DNA of 64,000 nucleotides from Dechloromonas sp. A34 (GTDB lineage Bacteria > Pseudomonadota > Gammaproteobacteria > Burkholderiales > Rhodocyclaceae), in NCBI RefSeq assembly GCF_026261605.1, contig NZ_CP102486.1, positions 3,596,001 through 3,660,000 of the forward strand, in the 5' to 3' direction. Made by a program: the position numbers and the translations under genes. Below the pieces are notes generated by a model that saw only the letters and a program-made list of their open reading frames with translations, did no database searches and had not been told where the DNA came from. Below, piece after piece: positions 33,643 through 42,219 of the stretch. Within the stretch, counting starts at the first letter, position 1. Each line of letters opens with the position of its first letter.

Positions 33643-36039
33643 TCAGACGACGAGCGGCTTCTTGTGCTTGAGCAGGAAATGGCCGAGGGCGGGCAGCAGG
33701 ATCAGGGCGCCCAGCATGTTCCAGACGAACATGAAGGCGAGCAGGATGCCCATGTCGGCCTGGAACTTGATCGGCGACAGGGTCCAGGTGGCGACCGCGA
33801 TGCCGAGGGTGATGCCGGTCAGCACGACGACCTTGCCGGTGAACAACAGCGCCTTGTAGTAAGCCTCGGAAAGCGTCAGGCCGGCCTTCAACTGGGCCTG
33901 AGTGACGGTCAGCACATAGAGCGCGTAATCGACGCCGATGCCGACGCCGAGGGCGATCACCGGCAGCGTCGCGACCTTGACGCCGATATTCAGATAGACC
34001 ATCAGCGCTTCGCAGAGCACCGACGTCAGCATCAGCGGCAGCACGGCGCAGAGCACGGCACGCCAGGAGCGGAAGGTGACGAAGGCGAGGATGATCACGG
34101 CCAGATAGACCAGCAGCAGCATCTCGGTATTGGCCTTCTTGACGACGATGTTGGTCGCCGCCTCGATCCCGGCATTGCCGGCCGCCGACAGGAAGCGGAT
34201 TTCCTCGGTGTTGTGCTCCTTGGCGAAGGCTTCGACGGTCTTGACCACGCTGTCCAGGGTGTCGGCCTTGTGATCCTTGAGGTAGGCGTAGACGGTCAGC
34301 AGGTCGCAGTTCTGGTTGAACAGTTCGCGCGGCGCCCGGGTGACGATCGAGTTCAGCATGTCCTGGCTGCGCGGAATCTCGTACCACTTGAGGCTGCCCT
34401 CGTTGAGTCCGGCCGCCGCCAGCTTGCTCAGCCCGGCCAGCGAGGTCGTGGTTTCCACACCGGGCAGCTGCTGCAACTCGCGCTCCAGCGCATCGACCGC
34501 CATCACCGTGTCGTAGTGGGCGCAATGAAACTGCGGCGTCTTGACCATGACGATATAGACGTCGGAACTCGCCGCGTAATTGGCGACCATGAAGGCGTTG
34601 TCGCGGTTGTAGCGGGAATCCGGACGCAGCTCGGGCGCCCCCTGGTCGGTATCGCCGATCTTCAGCTGGAAGCTGACGAGCAGGCCAATACCACCCATGA
34701 CGACGGCGACGCCGATGGCGATGGCCGCCCACTTGCGCTGGGTGAACAGGTCGAGGAAAGCCCAGAACCGATGCTTGGCATGGCCGGCGTCGGCCGCTTC
34801 GGCGAGTTCGGCTTTCAGGCTGCGTTTGGCGGCCTCGGCACTGACCCCGGAGTAGGAGAGGAGGATCGGCAGCAGCAGCAGGTTGGTGAAGATCAGCACG
34901 GCAACGCCGATGCTGGCGGTGATCGCCAGATCCTGGATGACCTGGATCTGGATCACCATGAGCACGGCGAAACCGACGGCATCGGCGAGCAGCGCGGTGA
35001 CCCCGGCGAGGATCAGGCGGCGGAAGGTGAAGCGGGCGGCAACCAGCTTGTCGGTGCCGCGCCCGATGTCCTGCATGATGCCGTTCATCTTCTGGGCGCC
35101 GTGGCTCATGCCGATGGCGAAGACCAGGAAAGGCACGAGCACCGAATAGGGATCGAGCTCGAAACCCAGCGTCGGCAGCAGGCCGAGCAGCCAGACCACG
35201 GCGACCACCGAACAGAGCACGACGAGCAAGGTGCTGCGCAGGCAGCGGGTGTACCAGTAGAGCACCGCCGTACAGATGGCGATGGCGACCGCGAAGAACA
35301 TCAGAACCTGCTGGAGGCCGGCGAGCAGGTCGCCGACGACCTTGGCGAAACCGGTGACGTGGATCCTGATGTCGTCGCTTTCGTACTTGGCGCGCATCTC
35401 CTCGAGACGGCGCGACAAATCGTTGTAGTCGATGCGGGCGCCGCTTTCGGCGACCTTGTCCTGGAGCGGCACGCTGATGATGCTCGACTGGAAATTGGCG
35501 GCGATCAACTGGCCGATCTCACCGGAGCGCTCGACATTGACGCGGACCTGGTCGAGGCTGGCCGGCGAGCCGTCGTAGTCGTCGGGAATCACCGGGCCGC
35601 CGTCGAGACCTTCTTCGGTCACCCCGGTCCAGCGCACCGACGGTGCCCACAGCGACTTCATGAACGGGCGGTCGACGCCCGGATAGAGGAAGACCTCGTC
35701 GTTGATCTGGCGCACGACATCGAGGTAGGCCGGGTTGAAGATGTTGCCCTTCCGGGTTTCGACGGCGATGCGCAGCGTATTGCCGGCACCGGCCAACTGC
35801 TGGCGGTTCTCCAGGAAGTTGGCGATGTATTCGTGCTTGGTCGGAATCATCTTCTCGAACGCGGCATTGAGCGCCAGGCCCTTGGCCTGGTAGCCGAGCA
35901 CGACGGTGGCGAGCAGGCAGAGCAGCACGATGACCAGGCGGTTGTTGAACAGGGCGCGCTCGATCACGGAACCCGATTTGTGATCGAAATCGATCAGGGA
36001 GACCGCGCCGGCATCGGGCAGGGCTGCGATATAACTCAT
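33643..36039 (-). CDS. MMPL/RND-type transporter of envelope cassette A
   Basis: 798 aa inner-membrane protein of the RND superfamily (MMPL/HpnN-like). One helix near residue 35, a large periplasmic loop, then helices near 255-400 (FFAVAIAICTAVLYWY, FLVFAIGMSHGAQKM). The pattern repeats in the second half, ending VATWTLSPIKFQADMGILL. Substrate unknown; the family exports or shuttles lipids and hydrophobic molecules by proton-motive force. The start overlaps the YCF48 stop by four bases (ATGA). A paralogue is at 49563-51947. Confidence 0.88.
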   Translation of the reverse strand: MSYIAALPDAGAVSLIDFDHKSGSVIERALFNNRLVIVLLCLLATVVLGYQAKGLALNAAFEKMIPTKHEYIANFLENRQQLAGAGNTLRIAVETRKGNIFNPAYLDVVRQINDEVFLYPGVDRPFMKSLWAPSVRWTGVTEEGLDGGPVIPDDYDGSPASLDQVRVNVERSGEIGQLIAANFQSSIISVPLQDKVAESGARIDYNDLSRRLEEMRAKYESDDIRIHVTGFAKVVGDLLAGLQQVLMFFAVAIAICTAVLYWYTRCLRSTLLVVLCSVVAVVWLLGLLPTLGFELDPYSVLVPFLVFAIGMSHGAQKMNGIMQDIGRGTDKLVAARFTFRRLILAGVTALLADAVGFAVLMVIQIQVIQDLAITASIGVAVLIFTNLLLLPILLSYSGVSAEAAKRSLKAELAEAADAGHAKHRFWAFLDLFTQRKWAAIAIGVAVVMGGIGLLVSFQLKIGDTDQGAPELRPDSRYNRDNAFMVANYAASSDVYIVMVKTPQFHCAHYDTVMAVDALERELQQLPGVETTTSLAGLSKLAAAGLNEGSLKWYEIPRSQDMLNSIVTRAPRELFNQNCDLLTVYAYLKDHKADTLDSVVKTVEAFAKEHNTEEIRFLSAAGNAGIEAATNIVVKKANTEMLLLVYLAVIILAFVTFRSWRAVLCAVLPLMLTSVLCEALMVYLNIGVKVATLPVIALGVGIGVDYALYVLTVTQAQLKAGLTLSEAYYKALLFTGKVVVLTGITLGIAVATWTLSPIKFQADMGILLAFMFVWNMLGALILLPALGHFLLKHKKPLVV

Positions 36040-37151
36040 TTCTTTTGCTCCGGATTCAGGGCTTCGGGGGCGACGCGCACGGCGCCGCGTTGCGTCGCGA
36101 TGACCAGCGCGCCGTCGGCCGCTTGAACGAGGCCGGTCGCCGAGTTCATCTTCGGTACGGCCAGGCTGGCGAAGGTGGCGCCGCTATCGCGGCTGAGCAG
36201 CAGGCGCCCGGTCTCGTCGACCACGGCCAGGCGGCCGTCGCGCAGCGTTATGCCGGCGGTCAGGGTCAGCGGCAGGCCGAAATCGACCTTTTTCCAGCTC
36301 GCCCCCTGGTCGGTGGAGCGGAAGGCATTGCCGCGCAGGCCGAAGACGACGATGGCCTCGTCGCGGGCGACGACGGCACCGAACAGGGTGCCCGGGTAGC
36401 TCAGCGGCAGGGCCGCGAAATGTTGGCCGCCGTCGGTCGAGCGCAGCAGGTTGCCCTGCTCGCCGGTGATCAGCAGCGCATTGCCGGCGGCTGCGACCTG
36501 ATACAGGTGGCGCGAGCGCGGGTTGTCGATCTGGCCGACCAGCGAAACCCAGGTCTTGCCGCCATCGCGGGTCGCGAAGGCGAGACCGTAGGCGCCGACG
36601 ACAAAGCCGCGCTGCGTGTCGAAGAAATAGGCATCGAGGAAAGGCTTGTCGGCGCCGTCGGCGACCAGCCCCTGGGCATCGCGCTGGCGGCGGGTCGAGG
36701 CGGGGCTGCCGTCGGCTGCCGCATCGGCTGCGGCCTGCTCGATCGTCGCGGCCTGCCGACCTTCCAGTTGGCGCGCCCAGGTTTCGCCGCCATCGGTGGT
36801 CTTGAGCACGATGCCACTGTGCCCGACGGCCCAGCCGGTACTTTCCGAGGCGAAACGGACGCCGGTCAGGGCGACGCTGCTCGGCACCGCTTTGGCCTGC
36901 CGCCAGTTGCGGCCATGGTCGTCGGAGAGCAGCACGACACTGCGCTCGCCGACCGCCACCAGGCGCTGGCCGGCTGCCGCGATGGCGGTCAGCACCGAGG
37001 ACTTGGCCCGCTCGCTGAAGCGCGCCGGTTGATCGAGCACATCACGACTGCCGCTACCTGTGGCACCGGCTGCCATCCCACTGACGAGGCCCAGGCCTGC
37101 CGAAATCACGGCGACACCGAGCCATCGCGACGTCTTTGTACGCGCGTTCAT
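36036..37151 (-). CDS. YCF48/BNR-repeat beta-propeller protein of cassette A
   Basis: 371 aa secreted protein: signal segment (WLGVAVISAGLGLVSGMAAGA), then Ycf48-type propeller repeats with the SxDxGxxW pattern (LSDDHGRNWRQ, TTDGGETWARQ, RSTDQGASWKK, SRDSGATFAS). Ycf48 proteins are assembly factors, so a scaffold or assembly role for the adjacent transporter is plausible. The ATG at 37151 has GGGA at good distance. It follows a strong hairpin and overlaps the MMPL gene by four bases. Confidence 0.85.
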   Translation of the reverse strand: MNARTKTSRWLGVAVISAGLGLVSGMAAGATGSGSRDVLDQPARFSERAKSSVLTAIAAAGQRLVAVGERSVVLLSDDHGRNWRQAKAVPSSVALTGVRFASESTGWAVGHSGIVLKTTDGGETWARQLEGRQAATIEQAAADAAADGSPASTRRQRDAQGLVADGADKPFLDAYFFDTQRGFVVGAYGLAFATRDGGKTWVSLVGQIDNPRSRHLYQVAAAGNALLITGEQGNLLRSTDGGQHFAALPLSYPGTLFGAVVARDEAIVVFGLRGNAFRSTDQGASWKKVDFGLPLTLTAGITLRDGRLAVVDETGRLLLSRDSGATFASLAVPKMNSATGLVQAADGALVIATQRGAVRVAPEALNPEQKK

Positions 37152-37201
37152 GTTCATTCCCAAGCTGATCAAACGGAACCGGAGAACCCGGTTCTCAGGG
37201 G

Positions 37202-37226
37202 GATGCCGGGGGAAGCCCCCGGCATC
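37202..37226 (-). repeat. strong hairpin between DUF1329 and YCF48 genes, cassette A
   Basis: GATGCCGGGGG-AAG-CCCCCGGCATC is an 11-base perfect stem with a 3-base loop, just after the DUF1329 stop (37235). A second small repeat (GAGAAC/GTTCTC) follows. No T run is present. It probably stabilises the upstream message or limits read-through to the YCF48-MMPL pair. Confidence 0.65.
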
Positions 37227-37234
37227 GCTGCCAA

Positions 37235-38575
37235 TTAACGGCTGGCGTCGGCCGCCACCGCATCACCGGTGAAGTAGTTTTCCGACTTGCGCTTGCTCAG
37301 AACCTTGAAGGAATCGAGGTACTGCACCGTGCTCATCGTGCCCTTCTGGAGGTCGAAGACGGTGACCGGCTTGTTGACCACGGCGGGGATCGCCGGCACG
37401 ACATACGGGAAGAGCTGGGAGGTCCGCCACAGCTTGCCCTCGGTGTCGTAGCCGTCCATCAGGACGAGCAGCCAGGTATCCTCGTCGAGGTAGTAGCGAC
37501 GCTTCGGCACGGCATGGCGCTTGCCGCTGGCCACCGTAGCCTCGACTTCCCAGACCCGGTGCAGTTCCCAGCGCAGCTTCTCCGGGTTCATGTGATGCTT
37601 GGCGAAGGCCTCTTCTTCCTTGGCGGTGACCAGGGCATTGGCGTTATACGGGATGTACATTTCCTTCTTGCCGACCAGCTTCCACTGGTAGCGGTCCGGG
37701 TGGCCCATGATGCCCATCACCTCGTCGAAATAGTTGGCGCCGGAGGCCACGAAATCGGGCGTGTCGTAGGCCACCGTCGGCGCCCGGCGGACGCGGCGCT
37801 GGCCGACCAGATACTGCCAGGTCTGGCGCGGCGTACCGGCATCGACGCCGTCGCGGATGACCAGCGATTCGCCGGCCTTGAACGGCGGGGCCACGGTCGA
37901 GAAGCGCTGCAGGAAGTATTCGCCGCTCCACTTCTCGGCCGAGCCGTCCTTGTAATAATAGGGATACTGGTTGACCTGCTCGTTCTGGGTAGCCAGGGTC
38001 CGGTTGCCGTCGGAAGTACCGACGATGTTCTTGAACGACACTTCGGTCGCTTCCGCCTCGACCCGCAGCAGATAGTTCCAGATCGCCTCGACGCCTTCCT
38101 TGGGAACCGGGAAGGGAATGCCGCCGAAACAGCCTTCCACCGAATAACCGCCGGCCTTGGTCTTGCAGTTGGTGGCGTTCTTCAAGGTGTTGTCATAGAC
38201 GTACTGCGGCGCCACCGCGGTGCGGTGCGTCGGGTAGACATCGACCCGGAAGCTGTCCGGATATTTCTTCATCAGCGCCTGGGTGCCTTCGCTGAGCTTG
38301 TCGGCGTGCTGCGCCATGTTCTTGGCGCTGATCTGCAGCACCGGCTTTTCGCCCGGGTAAGGTTGGGTCGGAATATCGCCGGCCTTGGTTCCGGTGGCCA
38401 CCGTCGCCTTGCCATCCCAGGCCGGAATGCTGCCGTCCTTGTTGGCAGCCCTTTCGCCACCCAGGGGGGTGAGCGTCGATTTAAGCTTGGCCGCCTCGTC
38501 GGACGAAACGGCCGCCAAAGCCGCGGGGCCAGCCATCAAGGTGACGATGGCGGCGCAGAGCATGGTTTTTTTCAT
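37235..38575 (-). CDS. DUF1329 periplasmic protein of cassette A
   Basis: 446 aa with signal peptide (MKKTMLCAAIVTLMAGPAALA). Typical DUF1329 blocks: LTPLGGERAANKDGSIPAW, VYPTHRTA, WKLVGKKEMYIPYNA, and a C-terminal YYLDEDTWLLVLMDGYD segment. The family has a LolB/LppX-like lipid-binding fold and nearly always accompanies DUF1302 genes. A role carrying a hydrophobic molecule across the periplasm is inferred. Its paralogue is at 53040-54404. Confidence 0.88.
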   Translation of the reverse strand: MKKTMLCAAIVTLMAGPAALAAVSSDEAAKLKSTLTPLGGERAANKDGSIPAWDGKATVATGTKAGDIPTQPYPGEKPVLQISAKNMAQHADKLSEGTQALMKKYPDSFRVDVYPTHRTAVAPQYVYDNTLKNATNCKTKAGGYSVEGCFGGIPFPVPKEGVEAIWNYLLRVEAEATEVSFKNIVGTSDGNRTLATQNEQVNQYPYYYKDGSAEKWSGEYFLQRFSTVAPPFKAGESLVIRDGVDAGTPRQTWQYLVGQRRVRRAPTVAYDTPDFVASGANYFDEVMGIMGHPDRYQWKLVGKKEMYIPYNANALVTAKEEEAFAKHHMNPEKLRWELHRVWEVEATVASGKRHAVPKRRYYLDEDTWLLVLMDGYDTEGKLWRTSQLFPYVVPAIPAVVNKPVTVFDLQKGTMSTVQYLDSFKVLSKRKSENYFTGDAVAADASR

Positions 38576-38602
38576 GATTGAAGTCTCCGATTATGATTTT
38601 GT

Positions 38603-40293
38603 TCAGAAGGTCCGCTGGACCGACAGCGAAACGAAGTCGCGGTCGCCATGGAAATTCTTGTAGGAAAGCTCGGGCGCCGCGGTGTCGTACTTGACCACCG
38701 AGCCGCTCGGTCCGTAGTAGTGGGTGTAGTTCAGGCTCAACTGCCAGGCCTTCTGATACTCGCCCTTGATCCCGAAGCTGAAGTTGCCGCCATGCCGCGG
38801 CGGCATCAGGGCGGAAACCCCGGCCACCGATGAATTCCCGAAGAGGCCGTAACCGACGCCGATCGGTAGTTGCAGATCGAGTCCGGGCAGAACCTGGAAG
38901 TATTCCGGCTGGAACACGAACTGCAGGGCCGCGGCGCTCTTGGTCGCCGACGGATCGAGCTGGTCGGGATTCTTGGTGATCTTCAGGCGCTGGTTATAGG
39001 CCAGCTCGCCGATGAAACTGGCGCCCTGCCAGAGCGGTGATGCGCCGAGCACACTGATTGCCGAGACATTCAGGTGCAGCGAATCGCCCACCGGGTAGGC
39101 CGGATTGCTGTTGTTGTTGGCTGCGGCGCCGGTCACCATGGTCACCCCGCGGCCAACCATGGGCATGTCGTTACGCACCGAAAGCTCGGCGGCGACATTG
39201 GTTTCGCCGACCAGCGTGCTGATGCTGGCGCCGTAGGTTTTGATGTTTTCGGCGTAAACCAGCGCATAGTCGCCGATGAACCCGCCGCCGGCATTGACGC
39301 CCGGACGGGCGTAGAACTGCGGCATCTTGTCGTGGAAGCGGGCGGCGTAGAGGCCGAATTCGGAATCGCCGACCTTGAACTTGACCTGCGCCCCGCCCTG
39401 CCCCGAATCCTTGGCCTCGATATCGTCGCCCCTGCGCACCGCCAGGCCGGGCCCGAGGATGATCGATTCGCCGCCATCATCGGCGAAGTCGGCAAAGCTG
39501 AAATAGCTGCCGGCGGCCGGAATGCGGTTTTTCTTCCATTCCAGCTGGTAATAGGCGCCGAACGACAGATTCTGATTGACCTGCACCTGCGTGGACAACT
39601 GCTTGACCGGCAGGGCGATTTCCTTGAACTGCGAGTTGGGAACCGACAGCGCACGGACCAGATCGAGTGGCGTCTGGGCGGCGGCGATGCCGTTGTAGCC
39701 GAAGAACAGTGTTTCCCCGTAGAGCTGCGTGAATTGGCCACCCTTGAGGTTGATGTTCACATCGCCGGGGCAAAGTTGGCATAGGCGAAGACGTCGCGGA
39801 ACTCCGCCTTGCGGCCGTGCAGCTTCTTGGTCTCGTCGGTGAATTCGTTGTAGGGCACCGACGTCGAATTGACCAGGGCGCCACCGAGCGCCCCCGGGTT
39901 GTCGTTGGTCTGGCGATAGACATCGTCGTACCAGGCAGCGCCGCTGACGCGAAAACCGTAGGCACTCTTGTAGCGAAAATCGAATTCCGACAACAGATCG
40001 AGGCGATTCGAAATCATTGATCCTTTCTTGAAATTCTGATCGCCGTCGTTGGTGTTGGCCTGGGGCCCGATCGAGTTGTCCGCCACCCGCGCATTGATGT
40101 CCCGCACGCGCCAGCCGGCGCTGTACTTGAACGTGTTGTCCCAGGAAATCTTGACATCCGGGTTGTCGATATCGAAGGCCGCCGCTTCGGCAGCACCGCC
40201 CGCCGCCACACCGAGAAACGCGCCGGCCAGACTGCACACCAGGCGCTTCAGACGAAGGCCGCCACGCGGCCGGTTACCACCAGTTATTTCCAT
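38603..40293 (-). CDS. DUF1302 outer-membrane protein of cassette A (single-base frameshift)
   Basis: Two frames join into a protein of about 563 aa. The first starts at ATG 40293 behind AGGAGGG and encodes a signal peptide and the N-terminal strands (DIDNPDVKISWDNTFKYSAGW). It breaks at the C4 run complementary to 39768-39771; one extra C restores NFAPGDVNINLKGGQFTQLY, the start of the second frame. That frame ends in QRTF, a terminal-Phe barrel signature. DUF1302 proteins are predicted beta-barrels of unknown substrate. A bipartite LysR operator (40403-40449) lies upstream. The break may be an assembly error. Confidence 0.82.
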
Positions 40294-40402
40294 ATGTCCC
40301 TCCTGTAATTTTTCGACTGTCAGTTGCTCGATGAACTCGACCCGGTTCTTCAAAGACCGACGAACCAGCCAGCCCTGAGCAGCAATTTACGGAGTGACAG
40401 AG

Positions 40403-40449
40403 TTACCGTCCAATACCGATTTTTGCGCCATTCAATACCTGCAAGGTAT
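40403..40449 (-). promoter_or_regulatory. bipartite LysR operator (copy 3) before the DUF1302 cassette
   Basis: Read toward the gene: ATACC-TTGCA-GGTAT (40449-40435), then GGTATTGGACGGTAA (40417-40403), centres 32 bp apart, with TTGGAC as a -35-like element. Orientation relative to the target is the same as in copies 1 and 2. Confidence 0.75.
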
Positions 40450-40495
40450 GAACACTCTCGATTCGCAAGGCGCTTGGCCAGGCACGCCAGTGAGC

Positions 40496-40521
40496 AAAAA
40501 AACGGGGGGCGCGAAGCCCCC
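40496..40521 (-). terminator. orphan intrinsic terminator on the minus strand
   Basis: On the minus strand GGGGGC-TTCGC-GCCCCC is followed by CG and seven T residues. It is a textbook rho-independent terminator, but no annotated minus-strand gene lies upstream of it; the next gene to the right is the plus-strand LysR gene. Confidence 0.8.
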
Positions 40522-40577
40522 TGAACGCAGAGAGAGGGGGTGAATCACGGCAAAAGGGAAAATCCTCCTGTCGTATT
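40497..40577 (-). ncRNA. candidate LysR-controlled small RNA of about 80 nt
   Basis: Inferred, not recognised. A promoter-like pair TTGGAC (40612-40607) and CCTAAT (40589-40584), spaced by 17 bp, lies at the inner end of operator copy 4 and would start RNA near 40577. The orphan terminator ends it near 40497. In the other three operator copies the same TTGGAC box faces the regulated gene. A short peptide gene inside the transcript cannot be excluded. The alternative is that the operator only represses the divergent LysR gene. Confidence 0.4.
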
Positions 40578-40601
40578 GGGCAGATTAGGCAATCCATGGA
40601 T

Positions 40602-40648
40602 ATACTGTCCAATACCAAACTCAACCCGTATCGATACCCTCCTGGTAT
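40602..40648 (-). promoter_or_regulatory. bipartite LysR operator (copy 4) at the LysR gene
   Basis: ATACC-CTCCT-GGTAT (40634-40648) and ATACTGTCCAATACC (40602-40616; GGTATTGGACAGTAT on the minus strand), centres 32 bp apart. It overlaps a plus-strand -10-like TATACT (40601-40606) and lies 29 bp before the LysR start codon, as expected for autorepression. A degenerate third box, CGTATTGGGCAGATT, is at 40572-40586. Confidence 0.75.
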
Positions 40649-40677
40649 CGACAAGCACCTGTTTCCGGAACGAAAAA

Positions 40678-41577
40678 ATGGATCTTCGGCATCTCAAATA
40701 CTTCATCGCCGTCGCAGAAGAACTGAATATCGGTCGCGCCGCATTGCGACTGCACATCTCCCAGCCGCCGCTGACGCGACAGATCCAGCAACTGGAGGAG
40801 GAGCTCGATGTTCAACTGCTGATTCGCACGCCGCGCGGCGTCGAACTGACCCAGGCCGGCGAAATGTTCCTCGAGGAAGCGCGCAACATCCGTTCCCTGG
40901 TCGATCAGGCGATCGAGCGGACGAAGCGGGCCGGCCAGGGGAAGTTGGGCCGCATCGACATCGGGATTTTCGGCACCGGGATACTCAGCGCCATTCCGAA
41001 GTTGCTGCAACTGTTCCGCGACACCAATCCGGATGTCAGGGTCGTGCTGCACACCATGTCCAAGGCCGAGCAGATCGAAGCGCTGCGCCAGAGAAGAATC
41101 TCGGTCGGCTTCAATCGCATGCTCACGCCCTTGCCGGACATGAACAGCGAATTGATCATGCGCGAACCGCTCTATCTGGCGGTCAATCAGAGCCACCCGC
41201 TGAGCCGGCAGAAGTCGGTCTCGTTCAAGGAAGTGGCCAAGCATCCGCTGGTCCTCTTCCCGACCGGTGCGCGCCCGAATTTTGTCGACCGGATCATGGA
41301 ACTCTGCCGGCAGATGGATATCACGCCGGACATCTCCCAGATCGTCGGCGACGCCGTGACCGGGGTAGCGTTGGTCGCGGGCGGCTTCGGCATTTCGGTG
41401 GTGCCCGAATCGGTCATCACCCTCGCCCCGCCCGGTATCGTCTACCTGCCGTTTTCCGACGCCCCCTCGGCCACCATCGATCTCAGCTGCATCTACCGCA
41501 AGGATGACCAGTCGCCCATTCTGCAAGCGCTACTGGCGGCCATCCAGGCGTTTCGGGAGCAACAAGGCTTGCAGTGA
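40678..41577 (+). CDS. LysR-family regulator of the CatM/BenM/CatR type
   Basis: 299 aa. The N-terminal winged helix is MDLRHLKYFIAVAEELNIGRAALRLHISQPPLTRQIQQLE (shown here only to mark residues 1-40; recognition helix about 30-45), and the effector domain follows from about residue 90. The family binds ATAC-N7-GTAT sites and responds to muconate or benzoate-like acids; four such sites are in this window, one directly upstream. The likely inducer is a phenol-pathway metabolite (inference). The start follows GGAACG; a longer open frame upstream would swallow the operator. The 3' end overlaps the convergent transferase gene by 48 bp. Confidence 0.9.
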   Translation: MDLRHLKYFIAVAEELNIGRAALRLHISQPPLTRQIQQLEEELDVQLLIRTPRGVELTQAGEMFLEEARNIRSLVDQAIERTKRAGQGKLGRIDIGIFGTGILSAIPKLLQLFRDTNPDVRVVLHTMSKAEQIEALRQRRISVGFNRMLTPLPDMNSELIMREPLYLAVNQSHPLSRQKSVSFKEVAKHPLVLFPTGARPNFVDRIMELCRQMDITPDISQIVGDAVTGVALVAGGFGISVVPESVITLAPPGIVYLPFSDAPSATIDLSCIYRKDDQSPILQALLAAIQAFREQQGLQ

Positions 41578-42201
41578 GGCCGGCAACGGGATTCCATCCC
41601 AGGCACCGAGGCGACTCAGATCGTCAGGGTTGTCGACATCCCACAGGGTCGCTGGTTCGGCCCAGGAATACCCGATGGCGCGTAGACGATGACGCGTTTC
41701 GTCCATGACCGTCGAGCTTCCCCAGGAGATTCCTTCGAAGAGTCGATGATGGGCGGAGGAGCGAAGTCCAATCAGCACGTATCCACCATCTTCGGCCGGC
41801 AGGAAAACCGCATCGTGTCCCTCTAAAAGGGCCTTCGCGGCCCCCCTAAGGTGGCCTGGGGTCATGCACGGGCAATCTGTTCCGATCAATAGCACAGGGC
41901 GCGGATGCTTGGCGTCCAGAGCATGGCGCATGCGCTCCCCCAAGCTCCCGCCCGGCTGATCGTGGCAAGTCACACCCAGCCTGGCCAGCGTCCGGAAGAA
42001 GCGATGAGATCGATCAGGCGCCCCCCAGAGCACGACAGCACCACCAAGTTTTGCCTCGTAGGCGGTCCTCAACGTCCGCAGCACCATTTGACGATGGAGC
42101 CGGCTCGCCGCATGCGGGCCGATTGCCGGAATCAGGCGTGTCTTGGCCGCTCCAGAAACCGGAGCTCGAGCCAGGATGGCGATGTCGACGATGTTTTCCA
42201 A
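41530..42201 (-). CDS. rSAM/selenodomain-associated transferase 1 (TIGR04282-type glycosyltransferase)
   Basis: 223 aa nucleotidyl/glycosyltransferase-like protein: IAILARAPVSGAAKTRLIPAIG at the N-terminus is the family signature (nucleotide-binding loop), LLIGTDCPCMTP supplies the acidic metal site, and PAEDGGYVLIGL the substrate loop. Members sit beside ArsS-like radical SAM genes, as here. It is last in the operon and runs 48 bp into the 3' end of the LysR gene on the other strand. Confidence 0.85.
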   Translation of the reverse strand: MENIVDIAILARAPVSGAAKTRLIPAIGPHAASRLHRQMVLRTLRTAYEAKLGGAVVLWGAPDRSHRFFRTLARLGVTCHDQPGGSLGERMRHALDAKHPRPVLLIGTDCPCMTPGHLRGAAKALLEGHDAVFLPAEDGGYVLIGLRSSAHHRLFEGISWGSSTVMDETRHRLRAIGYSWAEPATLWDVDNPDDLSRLGAWDGIPLPASLQALLLPKRLDGRQ

Positions 42202-42219
42202 GATACGGCCTCGTCCCGT

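Noticed and set aside
33631..36126. 831-codon plus-strand frame antisense to the cassette A MMPL gene
   Set aside because: Low-complexity His/Asp/Gln/Glu-rich translation typical of the reverse strand of a GC-rich gene; the minus-strand gene has clear RND features.
38603..40237. Independent 544-codon gene in the DUF1302 region
   Set aside because: Its first 155 or so codons are unrelated sequence overlapping the true N-terminal frame; the family match starts only after the C4 run, so one frameshifted gene is the better reading.
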